Source: Cyclobacteriaceae bacterium (GTDB lineage: Bacteria; Bacteroidota; Bacteroidia; Cytophagales; Cyclobacteriaceae). Taken from it: a stretch of 64,000 nucleotides of DNA. A model generated the notes under the pieces. The model was not told the origin of the DNA, did no database searches, and saw nothing but the letters and a program-made list of their open reading frames with translations. The translations under genes were made by a program, and so were the position numbers. Positions 7,550 to 15,632 of this stretch are shown piece by piece. The stretch's first letter is position 1, and every line of letters begins with the position of its first letter. Where the stretch lies: positions 1-64,000 of the forward strand of contig JAEUTZ010000022.1 of NCBI GenBank assembly GCA_016787725.1, written 5' to 3'.

Positions 7550-8203
7550 TTATTCCACAACTAAAATATTTTGTGCTACTTCTTTAGAAATAAATACCCG
7601 GTGGTCATCAATCAGAATTTCCATCGAGTCATCATATTCCTCTTTACCCAGAATTTTAATTTTTGTACCAGGCTTTGCTCCAATTTTATCGAGGTACTTC
7701 AACAGGTTGGAATCCGAGTCTTTAACAGCCGCGATTTTACCCTGATACCCAATGGACAGTTGATCGATGGCTACCTGCGGTTGTAGCTTGAACTTCCCTT
7801 TTTGATCAGGAATGGGATCTCCATGGGGGTCCACCTTAGGAAACCCAAGAAATTCATCCAACTTTTCAATAAGGCGGGGCGAATTGATATGCTCCAGCTG
7901 CTCAGCCACGTCATGAACTTCATCCCAGGCAAATCCCAACTTTTCCACTAAAAATGTCTCCCATAACCGATGCTTTCGGATTACGGTCAAAGCTTCACTC
8001 TTCCCCTTCGTGGTAACATTCACTCCATAGTACTTTTCATACGTGATAACCTCCTTGGCCGAAAGCTTTTTAATCATATCAGTTACCGATGCGGCCTTGG
8101 TGTTCATGGCTTCCGCAAGTTCATTGGTTAGCACGGATTTGGATCCGCCATCGGACAGGTGATAAATGGCTTTGAGGTAGTTTTCTTCAGTCAGACTAAG
8201 CAT
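7550..8203 (-). CDS. mntR: DtxR/MntR-family metal-dependent transcriptional repressor
   Basis: The 217-residue protein has the DtxR three-part layout. Residues 1-70 are a winged HTH (TEENYLKAIYHLS, NELAEAMNTKAASVTDMIKKL), and about 70-140 are the dimerisation and metal-binding region, with RKHRLWETFLVEKLGFAWDEVHDVAEQLEHI containing the expected E, H, D and E-H-I ligands. Residues about 145-217 are an SH3-like FeoA domain. With Mn(II) or Fe(II) bound such proteins repress metal uptake genes. It is the first gene of an operon with mntH. A DtxR-type palindrome 34-51 bases upstream of its start suggests it represses its own operon. Mn rather than Fe is inferred from the Nramp partner. Confidence 0.94.
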   Translation of the reverse strand: MLSLTEENYLKAIYHLSDGGSKSVLTNELAEAMNTKAASVTDMIKKLSAKEVITYEKYYGVNVTTKGKSEALTVIRKHRLWETFLVEKLGFAWDEVHDVAEQLEHINSPRLIEKLDEFLGFPKVDPHGDPIPDQKGKFKLQPQVAIDQLSIGYQGKIAAVKDSDSNLLKYLDKIGAKPGTKIKILGKEEYDDSMEILIDDHRVFISKEVAQNILVVE

Positions 8204-8236
8204 TTCTTTTTGTGCATTGACATCACAAAAGTAAAA

Positions 8237-8254
8237 TTTTAGATTAGTCTAAAA
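8237..8254. promoter_or_regulatory. MntR/DtxR-type operator upstream of mntR-mntH
   Basis: TTTTAGATTAGTCTAAAA is an 18-base palindrome-like site: arms TTTTAGA and TCTAAAA around TTAG. It fits the general DtxR-family pattern of TTAG/CTAA half-sites. It lies 34 bases upstream of the mntR start codon in the 57-base gap after the glycosyltransferase gene. A further half-site TTTTAGAT follows at 8259. Confidence 0.7.
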
Positions 8255-8260
8255 AATATT

Positions 8261-9370
8261 TTAGATAAAAAATTTACTCACCATCTTCAGCAGCCTGGAT
8301 TCTTCGGAGCCCCAGGTTACATTTTCAGGTAGGGCCTGGTAGAAATTGCTAGTCTCTATTCTTGTGAGAAGTGCTTTAGGTGCCAGGTTGGCAAAATCGA
8401 TGGGGATGGCAGCTGGGTAAGGTTTACATATAGATTCCCACAGGGAATTGGTTTGAAGTAATATCGGGAGTTGGCATGCCAGGTACTCATAAAGTTTGGT
8501 TGGAATTTTCTGATGAATGTGTTCAGAAGTCGGGTAGCAAATGATGCCGAAGTCAGCCTGTTGAATAGCCTCTAAAATTTCAGGGTGGGGCACCAGTTTA
8601 TCCCCACCGGTAAGCCTAACAAAAGATAAGTTTCGGATTATTGATAGAAGCTTATACAAGGCGGATGGTTGGGCGCAATAACCGATAATTTTCAGTTCGA
8701 CAGATTTATTCACTTGGTTCAATTCTTTGGCGAGTTGTATCGCCTGAAATACCCCTGTGCTTTCGGCCAGGGTTCCACTGAATAAGAGTCGGATTTTTCC
8801 CGGTTCCGGAACCCTTCTAAGGTTGGAAGGAATGATCGCCTTATTCTCCAGCACGATTCCTTTTTTGCCAACAAAACTGAGTTGATTAGCATAGATGTTT
8901 TCTGCTAAAAAATACCCGTGGAAGAAGGGTGAGGTTATGACTTCTTTGACCCTAACCCAACCTGCCAGTAAGGCCTTTATCATGCTCGGGAAGGCATTGG
9001 TGTGGCGGATATTTCGGGCATAGTTTTCACGAATGTCATAGATAATCCGTGTGCCAAATAATATTCTGTTTAGTAAGCCAACAATCAGTAATTCATGGGT
9101 ATTAACTATCAATAATTCAGGTTTTACTTGAATAGTTTTTTTAAGAACGGCAAATGGTGCGACCAGTCGATTGATACTCAACCGGGAGAATGCTTTCAGG
9201 GGTAAGAATGTAATGTCACTACTGCTCGAAATGGATTTGGATGATGGGAATCCAATGATGAATACCTGGTAGCCATCAACCCGCGCAAGAGAGCATCCGA
9301 TTTTCTCATACATGCGCGTGTCATCAACCGGTTTGAGTATTGAAGCAAGGACTATTCTCCGTTTTTTCAT
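8261..9370 (-). CDS. GT-B fold glycosyltransferase, GT4-like
   Basis: This 369-residue cytoplasmic or membrane-associated enzyme probably transfers a sugar from a nucleotide donor in surface polysaccharide synthesis. The N-terminal Rossmann half begins RRIVLASILKPVDDTRMYEK. The C-terminal half begins near 192 with the typical donor-domain strand KIRLLFSGTLAESTGVFQAIQLAKEL, followed by VELKIIGYC and a segment ADFGIICYPTSEHIHQKIPTKLYEYLACQLPIL, where the E of KLYEYLA matches the nucleotide-sugar-binding region of GT4 enzymes. No signal peptide. It starts 31 bases from the divergent dapD, so both promoters must lie in or near this short gap. Donor and acceptor cannot be told. Confidence 0.82.
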   Translation of the reverse strand: MKKRRIVLASILKPVDDTRMYEKIGCSLARVDGYQVFIIGFPSSKSISSSSDITFLPLKAFSRLSINRLVAPFAVLKKTIQVKPELLIVNTHELLIVGLLNRILFGTRIIYDIRENYARNIRHTNAFPSMIKALLAGWVRVKEVITSPFFHGYFLAENIYANQLSFVGKKGIVLENKAIIPSNLRRVPEPGKIRLLFSGTLAESTGVFQAIQLAKELNQVNKSVELKIIGYCAQPSALYKLLSIIRNLSFVRLTGGDKLVPHPEILEAIQQADFGIICYPTSEHIHQKIPTKLYEYLACQLPILLQTNSLWESICKPYPAAIPIDFANLAPKALLTRIETSNFYQALPENVTWGSEESRLLKMVSKFFI

Positions 9371-9401
9371 TTATTGCGAGCCGATTTAAAATTAAACATA
9401 A

Positions 9402-10214
9402 ATGCAACTCCGGGAAGTAATAGAGAAAGCTTGGGCCGACCGCGATTTATTAAAGCACGCAGCCACCCAGGAAGCGGTACGGGAAGTGGTGTCGCAACTG
9501 GATCAGGGTAAACTTCGGGTGGCAGAACCTGTGGGGGATGCTTGGAAAGTAAATGAATGGATAAAGAAGGCGGTAATCCTCTATTTCCCGATTCAGCATA
9601 TGGAGGTAATTGAGGTGGGGCCGTTTGAGTTTCATGATAAGATTGCCCTGAAGAAAAACTACAAAGAACTGGGAGTGCGGGTGGTGCCCCACGCCATTGC
9701 CCGCCATGGTTCGTATGTTAGTCGTGGGGTAATTTTGATGCCCTCGTACGTGAACATAGGTGCTTATGTGGATGAAGGGACCATGGTGGATACCTGGGCC
9801 ACTGTTGGGAGTTGTGCCCAGGTTGGTAAGAATGTTCACCTTAGTGGCGGGGTAGGACTTGGTGGAGTACTTGAACCCGTTCAGGCTGCGCCCGTAATTA
9901 TTGAAGATAATGTGTTTGTAGGATCCCGCTGTATAGTGGTGGAAGGGGTGCGGGTGGGCCGTGAGGCAGTACTTGGTGCCAATGTGGTGCTTACGGCCAG
10001 TTCGAAAATTATAGACGTTACCGGTTCAGAGCCGGTGGAGTACAAAGGGTATGTGCCTTCCCAATCGGTAGTCATTCCGGGAACGATCCCCAAGAAATTC
10101 GCAGCCGGGGAATATCAGGTTCCCTGTGCTTTAATCATCGGTAAAAGAAAAGAGAGCACCGACAAAAAGACTTCCCTAAACGATGCGTTAAGGGAAAATA
10201 ATGTTTCAGTTTAG
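9402..10214 (+). CDS. dapD: 2,3,4,5-tetrahydropyridine-2,6-dicarboxylate N-succinyltransferase
   Basis: DapD succinylates tetrahydrodipicolinate in the succinylase branch of lysine and diaminopimelate synthesis. The 270 residues equal the family's usual length. An N-terminal helical domain (1-95) precedes a left-handed beta helix (about 100-230) with hexapeptide repeats visible as GVILMPSYVNIGAYVDEG, TWATVGSCAQVGKNVHLSGG and VGSRCIVVEGVRVGREAVLG. The GGVGLGGVLEP segment is the conserved family core. The start is an ATG 31 bases from the divergent glycosyltransferase start. The downstream 104-base gap shows no clear terminator. Confidence 0.97.
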   Translation: MQLREVIEKAWADRDLLKHAATQEAVREVVSQLDQGKLRVAEPVGDAWKVNEWIKKAVILYFPIQHMEVIEVGPFEFHDKIALKKNYKELGVRVVPHAIARHGSYVSRGVILMPSYVNIGAYVDEGTMVDTWATVGSCAQVGKNVHLSGGVGLGGVLEPVQAAPVIIEDNVFVGSRCIVVEGVRVGREAVLGANVVLTASSKIIDVTGSEPVEYKGYVPSQSVVIPGTIPKKFAAGEYQVPCALIIGKRKESTDKKTSLNDALRENNVSV

Positions 10215-10318
10215 ATCGTTTCACTTCCTGTAAAGAGTTGATTGTAAGCATGATCGATATAGGATGGGCTCCCTGGCATGTCCTTTGTCCTTATCGGGTC
10301 AAGGGTTAATTTTGAAGC

Positions 10319-11137
10319 ATGAAGTTCTTGATGAAGAGTTTCTTTCTTTTGATCGTTCTCTGCTCCTTCACAGGGGGTAAACGGAAGGATTTCGTGCCGC
10401 TGAAGAATACCAGTTTTGGTCGGGGAGAGGTACTTAATTATCGGGTCAATTTTGGCTTTTTTACAGTGGGTCAGGCATCTACAGTCATTGAAAACCGAAT
10501 TTTCAACATGAATTCCCGACCCTGCTACAAGGTAGATGCATATGGCGAAACATCAGGTTTTGTTTCCTGGATAACAAAAGTAAAAGATCAATGGGGTGCA
10601 TATATTGATACGGCTGCCTTGGTTACCCACGTTTCTTACCGAAAAATCCGCGAAGGAAATTATAGAAAGGACGAAGTGATTTCTTTTGACCATGACAAAA
10701 AGCAGGCGGAAGTGAAAGTGATGAATAAAGAAACGGGTGTTTACGAAAACCCCCAGTATTATGAAACTCCTGAGAATGTGCGGGATTTAGTGGCCGGATT
10801 TTTATACCTGCGCGTGATTGACTTCAACAAGTATGATAAAGGAGACACACTGACCATTTCAGGATTCTTCGAGGACACTTCTTACAATTTACGAATCATG
10901 TATTACGGTAAAGAGAAGGTATCCACGAAAGTCGGAAAGATACTGAGTCACAAATTGGTACCTGTCATGCCGGACAACAAGTTGTTTGATGGCGAGAATT
11001 CCATCACCTGCTGGATTTCCGATGACTTGAATCGAATTCCGGTAAAAATCCAGGCAAAAATGTTTATCGGAAGTACCGGCATTGAACTTCAGAGTTTTAA
11101 GGGGTTGCGCAACCAGTTAAAGATTATTCAGGAATGA
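10319..11137 (+). CDS. DUF3108 domain-containing secreted protein
   Basis: The 272-residue protein begins with a short hydrophobic signal (MKFLMKSFFLLIVLCSF) and is expected in the periplasm or at the outer membrane. The rest matches the DUF3108 pattern: GEVLNYRVNFGFFTVGQASTVIEN, then YKVDAYGETSGFVSWITKVKDQW and an alternating beta structure to the end (NRIPVKIQAKMFIGSTGIEL). Proteins of this family form a lipid-binding-like beta fold in Bacteroidota and Proteobacteria; their biochemical role is not established. It lies alone between dapD and mscL on the plus strand. Confidence 0.85.
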   Translation: MKFLMKSFFLLIVLCSFTGGKRKDFVPLKNTSFGRGEVLNYRVNFGFFTVGQASTVIENRIFNMNSRPCYKVDAYGETSGFVSWITKVKDQWGAYIDTAALVTHVSYRKIREGNYRKDEVISFDHDKKQAEVKVMNKETGVYENPQYYETPENVRDLVAGFLYLRVIDFNKYDKGDTLTISGFFEDTSYNLRIMYYGKEKVSTKVGKILSHKLVPVMPDNKLFDGENSITCWISDDLNRIPVKIQAKMFIGSTGIELQSFKGLRNQLKIIQE

Positions 11138-11207
11138 ACAAAGGTTAGTAGTCCGGATTCTTTCGCAGAGTTTATTATTTTCGCAATCAGTACCAAACCT
11201 AATTTCT

Positions 11208-11582
11208 ATGTTAAAAGAATTTAAAGCCTTTGCCATGCGGGGCAATGTAATCGACCTTGCCATTGGGGTTATTATTGGTGGTGCCTTTGGTGCCATCGTT
11301 AACTCACTGATCAATGATGTCATTACACCCATGTTATTAAAACCCGCCCTGGATGCAGCCCACTTGAGTAAACTAGAAGACCTCACCGCATTGGGAGCTG
11401 TGAAATATGGAAAGTTCATCGCGGCTACCATCAACTTTATCATAATCGCATTTGTTCTGTTTTTAATTGTAAAAGGAGTGAATGCTTCTAAAAAGAAAGA
11501 AGCTGCAGCACCTGCTGCTCCGGCCGCACCCCCAGCCGATATTCAATTGTTAACTGAGATTCGGGATTTGCTAAAAAAATAA
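11208..11582 (+). CDS. mscL: Large-conductance mechanosensitive channel MscL
   Basis: MscL opens under membrane tension to release solutes after hypo-osmotic shock. The 124 residues are slightly shorter than the E. coli protein. It has the N-terminal amphipathic helix (MLKEFKAFAMRGNVIDLAIGVIIGGAFGAIVNSLINDVITP), in which the RGNVIDLAIGVIIGGAFG pore helix is diagnostic, a short periplasmic loop (about 47-70), TM2 (FIAATINFIIIAFVLFLIVKGVN) and a C-terminal helix preceded by an alanine/proline linker and ending DIQLLTEIRDLLKK. It is convergent with the next gene and separated from it by a perfect inverted repeat. Confidence 0.97.
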   Translation: MLKEFKAFAMRGNVIDLAIGVIIGGAFGAIVNSLINDVITPMLLKPALDAAHLSKLEDLTALGAVKYGKFIAATINFIIIAFVLFLIVKGVNASKKKEAAAPAAPAAPPADIQLLTEIRDLLKK

Positions 11583-11591
11583 TCAGGTGAA

Positions 11592-11624
11592 TAGTTGAAC
11601 TACCCGGAAAGGATAGTTCAACTA
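11592..11624. terminator. Inverted repeat between convergent mscL and membrane-protein gene
   Basis: TAGTTGAACTA and TAGTTCAACTA form a perfect 11-bp stem around an 11-base loop. The right arm contains the stop codon of the leftward gene ending at 11622. No long T run follows on either side, so it may act as a bidirectional hairpin or mRNA-stabilising element rather than a classic intrinsic terminator. Confidence 0.55.
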
Positions 11625-11903
11625 CTCCTTGGGTTTCATCAGGTCTTCAAAACGCTTTTCCTGTGCCTTCCATTGAATTAATCCAAATACCTGAAATCCA
11701 GATATCGACCACACGATTAATCGTGTAATGATCCGATCCATTGAAGGTTGATAGGTATCCAGGAGGAAATATTTGAATAACTCAGAAATTACAAAGGCCG
11801 GCCAGGCAAACATGAATACGCCTACGTTGATTGCGTAACTCCACTTCCCGGATTTGCGCCTTACCGTCCAGGCCTTTAAAAATTTCTCATCCCGCGGATC
11901 CAT
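11622..11903 (-). CDS. Small two-TM membrane protein
   Basis: This 93-residue protein has a polar N-terminus (MDPRDEKFLKAWTVRRKSGK), two hydrophobic segments at about 21-44 and 58-79, and a charged C-terminus (QEKRFEDLMKPKE). It looks like a small inner-membrane protein with both ends in the cytoplasm. No family is recognised. Its ATG overlaps the stop of the upstream hydroxyacyl-CoA dehydrogenase gene as TAATG, so translation is probably coupled to it. Confidence 0.7.
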   Translation of the reverse strand: MDPRDEKFLKAWTVRRKSGKWSYAINVGVFMFAWPAFVISELFKYFLLDTYQPSMDRIITRLIVWSISGFQVFGLIQWKAQEKRFEDLMKPKE

Positions 11904-12793
11904 TACTTTCGAAAGCGTTCGGCAACAACCAGTTCTTTGCTGCCGGCTTTGTATTGGTAAAATCCACTTCCACTCTTTACTCCTTTGTGCCCTGCCTGCA
12001 CCATGTTTACCAACAATGGACAGGGTGAATATTTTGGATTGCCAAAGCCGTCATACAAGACATGCAAAATGGATAAACATATATCCAATCCAATAAAGTC
12101 GGCCAACTGGAGCGGTCCCATGGGATGGGCCATACCCAATTTCATTACCGTGTCAATTTCTTCCACTCCTGCTACGCCCTCGTAAAGGGAATAGATCGCT
12201 TCATTGATCATAGGCATAAGAATGCGGTTGGCCACAAAGCCAGGATAGTCATTTACTTCTACCGGTACTTTTTCCAGCTTGCGCGAAAGTTCCATAATTA
12301 GGCGCGTTACGGCATCGCTGGTACGATAGCCCCGGATCACCTCCACCAGCTTCATGACGGGCACGGGATTCATAAAGTGCATGCCAATTACTTCTTCCGG
12401 ACTTTTGGTAACGGAGGCAATCTTCGTGATGGATATCGAAGAGGTATTGGTAGCCAGAATGGTACCGGGTTTGGTACTTTCATCGATCTCTTTGAATATT
12501 TTCAATTTCAGGTCAAGATTTTCAGTGGCAGCCTCCACCACCAATTCTGCATCGCGCACCCCTTCGGTCATGAAGGTGGTGGTGGTGAGGTTCGCCAAGG
12601 CTTTCTTTTTACCCGCTTCCGTAAGGATCCCTTTTTCTACCTGACGACCCAGGTTTTTATCGATGGTGGCCATTGCTTTTTTTAATGCGTCCTCGGAAAT
12701 ATCAATCAGGCTCACGGTGTAGCCATGCTGTGCGAATACATGGGCTATGCCATTCCCCATGGTGCCGGAGCCAATCACTGCAATATTTTTCAT
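11903..12793 (-). CDS. 3-hydroxyacyl-CoA (3-hydroxybutyryl-CoA) dehydrogenase
   Basis: This enzyme oxidises (S)-3-hydroxyacyl-CoA with NAD, or the reverse, in short-chain acyl-CoA metabolism. The 296 residues match single-domain bacterial Hbd/PaaH enzymes. The NAD site is IGSGTMGNGIAHVFAQHG at 6-23 with an acidic residue at the end of the second strand (SLIDIS). The HFMNPVPVMKLVEVI segment contains the catalytic histidine near 138, and NDYPGFVANRILMPMINEA marks the substrate-binding C-domain, followed by GMAHPMGPLQLADFIGLD. It is divergent from the gene starting at 12826 and overlaps the downstream membrane-protein start by TAATG. Confidence 0.94.
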   Translation of the reverse strand: MKNIAVIGSGTMGNGIAHVFAQHGYTVSLIDISEDALKKAMATIDKNLGRQVEKGILTEAGKKKALANLTTTTFMTEGVRDAELVVEAATENLDLKLKIFKEIDESTKPGTILATNTSSISITKIASVTKSPEEVIGMHFMNPVPVMKLVEVIRGYRTSDAVTRLIMELSRKLEKVPVEVNDYPGFVANRILMPMINEAIYSLYEGVAGVEEIDTVMKLGMAHPMGPLQLADFIGLDICLSILHVLYDGFGNPKYSPCPLLVNMVQAGHKGVKSGSGFYQYKAGSKELVVAERFRK

Positions 12794-12825
12794 CGAATCG
12801 TTATCTTAATATTTTGGTAAAGATA

Positions 12826-13332
12826 ATGGCTGCAGGCAAAACTCAACGTATCAAAAGTCTATCCACGCGCTACCTCGGTTTTTACAAATTGAGTATCCCC
12901 GTGATTCTTATTTTGTTTGTTGGATTCCTGGTTTGGGGAGCCTTTCAATCCTACCGCGAATCGGGCCGGTGGTTCACCAACGTGTACATGATTGGTTGGT
13001 TTGGTTTTCTGGTATGGGGTTGGTTTCGAATGAATCGTAACGTTCACCGGGTTGAGTTTGATGATGAATTTCTTTATGTAATTCAAAAAGGGCAGGATAT
13101 TCTGATTCCGCTGGAAAACATAAAAGAGGTGGATATAAAAACGTTGGGAGGCGTGTACGAGGTCGAATTATACCAGGCTGAGCAATTAGGTCTGAAATTC
13201 TATTTTAAACCCTCGCTGCTCTACCCGTTTAACTACAAAAAGAAAGACGAACTTGTAAACGTATTAAGAAGAAACATTAATCGCGCTCAACAAAAGAAAG
13301 TCGAGCTTCAAAAAAATGCATTGCACAGTTAA
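12826..13332 (+). CDS. Two-TM membrane protein with a PH-like C-terminal domain
   Basis: An ATG at 12826 is chosen because longer forms run back through the start of the divergent dehydrogenase gene. The 168-residue protein has two hydrophobic segments at about 20-40 (SIPVILILFVGFLVWGAF) and 52-72 (VYMIGWFGFLVWGWFRM). The cytosolic remainder begins HRVEFDDEFLYVIQKGQDILIPLENIKEVDIKTLGG and resembles the bacterial PH-like (YcxB/DUF304) fold: a strand-rich domain ending in a helix (KKDELVNVLRRNI). Function is not known. Its stop lies only 4 bases from the stop of the convergent lipoprotein gene. Confidence 0.72.
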   Translation: MAAGKTQRIKSLSTRYLGFYKLSIPVILILFVGFLVWGAFQSYRESGRWFTNVYMIGWFGFLVWGWFRMNRNVHRVEFDDEFLYVIQKGQDILIPLENIKEVDIKTLGGVYEVELYQAEQLGLKFYFKPSLLYPFNYKKKDELVNVLRRNINRAQQKKVELQKNALHS

Positions 13333-13336
13333 GCGA

Positions 13337-13702
13337 TTACGGCCCCTTTTCTATAGAAACCTCTTTTGCCAACCCCATGGCATTAAATCGCACGACCAAT
13401 TGTTGATTGTTCTTTACCGCGTCCGCGCAAGCTAGGCCCGGTTCCAGGTCATAGTAGTAAAACTTCTGGTTGCGCTTATACAGTTCGTTGCGATCGGGGC
13501 GACCCAACAAGTTGATAAGATCCGTTTCGGACAGCCCCTTCAATTCTTCCCGCTGAAGAATCAATGCATCGATCGAAGCGCTACGCACCTGCAGACAGCC
13601 TCCTTTATCACTTTTCCATGGCTCCAGATCAATAGGGGCAAGGTCGGGCAGGGGTTTCCCACACGCACATAGAATCAGACTAAGCCACCACCACTTTCTC
13701 AT
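13337..13702 (-). CDS. Putative lipoprotein, BamE/SmpA-like
   Basis: The 121-residue protein begins MRKWWWLSLILCACGKP, a short lipoprotein signal with lipobox LCAC. The mature part contains LKGLSETDLINLLGRPDRNELYKRNQKFYYYDLE, a pattern like the SmpA/OmlA (BamE) fold, in which a helix ending in LGxPd is followed by strands. That would place it in the envelope, but the match is short and the function open. Its start lies 23 bases inside the 3' end of the upstream desaturase-family gene, so the two are likely cotranscribed. Confidence 0.65.
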   Translation of the reverse strand: MRKWWWLSLILCACGKPLPDLAPIDLEPWKSDKGGCLQVRSASIDALILQREELKGLSETDLINLLGRPDRNELYKRNQKFYYYDLEPGLACADAVKNNQQLVVRFNAMGLAKEVSIEKGP

Positions 13703-14912
13703 TGCGCAAACTGATTAAGCGAGAATACCAAAACCCTGATACCAGACCGTAACCCATCCCAATCCAATAAAAGTAGCCTGGCAAGTCAAGCTGATAAGTA
13801 ATAATAAAAGTTAGGGCCGTGTAGAGGGCAATCCGAATCCACTCAGCAAAGAATACCCATTTTTTTTGTTCAAACAGAACTCCACAATTGACTACCCATA
13901 CTGAAATAAGGAGGGTAATCTCTGCCTTTTCGTACAGATTGAAATTCTTCTGTTGGAATAGAAAGAACGCAGTGGCAGTCAAACATAAAATGTACTGAAA
14001 CAAGACATAGTAGTTTAATTGCACCGGATAGGTTGGATTGTATTTTTGATAGCTTCCTTTATTCACTTCAGGTGCTGGCCGGTATCCTCCCAGTGATTCA
14101 GGTAGCCATCCAGGCTTCATAAATAGATACTTGACTTTATCCTTCAACGAAGGAATCATTTTGATCTCTTTGGCCATTTCGGAATAATGACTGAAGTTAG
14201 CCCAAATGGCATTCCAACTGTTTAGGGGTTTGGTAATGCCATAGGTGGGTCGCTCTTCTTCAGCCTGAAACGTTCCAAACATTTTGTCCCAAATGATTAA
14301 GGAGCCTGCATGGTTCTTGTCAATGTATTTCGGGTTGCGACCGTGGTGCACGCGGTGATGGGAGGGCGTGTTGAATACATATTCAAACCAGCCCATTTTG
14401 TTAATCGTTTCGGTGTGAATCCAGAATTGATACAACGTGTTCAAGGCAGAAATCAAGGCAAAGTCGAGTGTATCAAAGCCAAGAAAGGCGAGCGGCAAAC
14501 TAAACCCGAAAGTCCAGATTACCTGGAAGCTGCTTTGCCGCAACGCCACGGAAAGGTTGTACTCCTCACTTTGATGATGCACCACGTGCCCACCCCAAAA
14601 CAAGTTGATTTCATGACTCATGCGATGGGCCCAATAGTAAGCCAGGTCGGTGAGCAGGAACAACACCAGCCAATACACCCAGGTTTTATCCCAGCTAAAA
14701 AAAGCAAAGTTGGCAAAAAGCACCTCGTAAATCCCAATGGCAAAGACGCGCATAAAAAGCCCGGAGAGTTGTGAGGTAATACCGCAGCTCAGATTGGCGA
14801 TTGCGTCTGGCAACCGGTACAACTTCCTGTGCGACAAGCGCTCCACCACCAACTCGATCCCGATGAGGATGAAAAAGATTGGAATGGAAAGAACAATCGG
14901 GTTAAGATTCAA
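13680..14912 (-). CDS. Sterol desaturase / fatty acid hydroxylase superfamily membrane protein
   Basis: This 410-residue integral membrane protein should be a di-iron oxygenase acting on lipids. Several hydrophobic segments surround the histidine clusters of the superfamily: HRMSHE, HVVHH, and HHRVHHGRN with a further H in KNHAG. A soluble stretch follows (about 210-285), then four more hydrophobic segments at the C-terminus. The start is a TTG at 14912, forced by an in-frame stop shortly upstream; the resulting N-terminus NPIVLSIPIFFILIGIEL looks like that of related proteins. The substrate (sterol-like lipid, hopanoid, fatty acid or sphingolipid) cannot be told. Confidence 0.87.
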   Translation of the reverse strand: MNLNPIVLSIPIFFILIGIELVVERLSHRKLYRLPDAIANLSCGITSQLSGLFMRVFAIGIYEVLFANFAFFSWDKTWVYWLVLFLLTDLAYYWAHRMSHEINLFWGGHVVHHQSEEYNLSVALRQSSFQVIWTFGFSLPLAFLGFDTLDFALISALNTLYQFWIHTETINKMGWFEYVFNTPSHHRVHHGRNPKYIDKNHAGSLIIWDKMFGTFQAEEERPTYGITKPLNSWNAIWANFSHYSEMAKEIKMIPSLKDKVKYLFMKPGWLPESLGGYRPAPEVNKGSYQKYNPTYPVQLNYYVLFQYILCLTATAFFLFQQKNFNLYEKAEITLLISVWVVNCGVLFEQKKWVFFAEWIRIALYTALTFIITYQLDLPGYFYWIGMGYGLVSGFWYSRLISLRNEKVVVA

Positions 14913-14947
14913 GTTGAAACGGTTAGTTTTGCGTCAAATTTACGGAG

Positions 14948-15376
14948 ATGGTGTTAAAGATTTTCAAGGGAGTTTGGTTCTTTTCAATCCTGGCCGTTCT
15001 GGTAATGTTTTTCTATGTATATGCTGGGTTAGGCGAAGTGGTCATGCTGTGGGACCATCCACCTGCCATTTCCATATCAAAGAATGGGTTGTTTTATCTC
15101 GCCACCACTTTATTAGCAATTGTTAATGTAATGGTGTACCTGGTGCGGCAGTTGTCCGATAATCGTACCGGTTTTACTTCCTGGTTTTACGGTATGGTGG
15201 CCTCGGTTAATATTTTTTTTATTGCGGTGTTAGGGTTCATACACGTTTTCAACGGAGGCGAACGCTATGATTACAGCCGCATGGCCCCGGCCCTCTACGG
15301 CAGTTTAATTTTGGTGGGGGCCTGGATCATCAGTTGGCCCATCATCCGGGTATCTCAGAAAATTCTATCCAAATAG
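14948..15376 (+). CDS. Four-TM membrane protein
   Basis: The 142-residue protein has four hydrophobic segments at about 5-30, 48-68, 82-105 and 114-136, short loops, and a lysine-rich end. No conserved catalytic motif is seen; a conserved-looking FYGMVASVNIFF segment lies in TM3. It is divergent from the desaturase-family gene, with 35 bases between the starts. It could be a small DUF-type inner-membrane protein. Function unknown. Confidence 0.72.
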   Translation: MVLKIFKGVWFFSILAVLVMFFYVYAGLGEVVMLWDHPPAISISKNGLFYLATTLLAIVNVMVYLVRQLSDNRTGFTSWFYGMVASVNIFFIAVLGFIHVFNGGERYDYSRMAPALYGSLILVGAWIISWPIIRVSQKILSK

Positions 15377-15553
15377 TAAGTTTCACTGTTGCTAATTGAA
15401 TTGTTGAAAATCAATTAGTTATAACTTGTTGCTTAATAAATTTTTGCAACATCTCATTTTCGATAAACCATGTTTGTGAATTCAATTTTCACTTTATTAG
15501 GAGGGATTTGAAACCGGTTATTTTTTGAATCACTTTTTCAAATCAGTGTTACC

Positions 15554-15597
15554 GATCAGAATCAAGATTTCACAGTAGAGATTCTGATCAATTTTTT
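15554..15597 (+). terminator. Terminator-like hairpin ahead of parE
   Basis: GATCAGAATC (15554-15563) and GATTCTGATC (15580-15589) form a perfect 10-bp stem with a 16-base loop, followed by AA and six T. It ends about 35 bases before the parE start. It may end transcription of the gene finishing at 15376 or act as an attenuator in the parE leader. The rest of the 256-base gap is AT-rich; a TAATCTTTG element at 15597-15605 resembles a Bacteroidota -7 box. Confidence 0.5.
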
Positions 15598-15632
15598 AAT
15601 CTTTGCGCGACTTTAAAAGAGAGTTTTAGAAC

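Noticed and set aside
12673-12825. Plus-strand extension of the gene starting at 12826
   Set aside because: It overlaps the start of the divergent dehydrogenase gene and codes for unlikely Cys/His/Arg-rich sequence.
14310-14774. Plus-strand 154-codon frame
   Set aside because: It is antisense to the histidine motifs of the desaturase-family protein.
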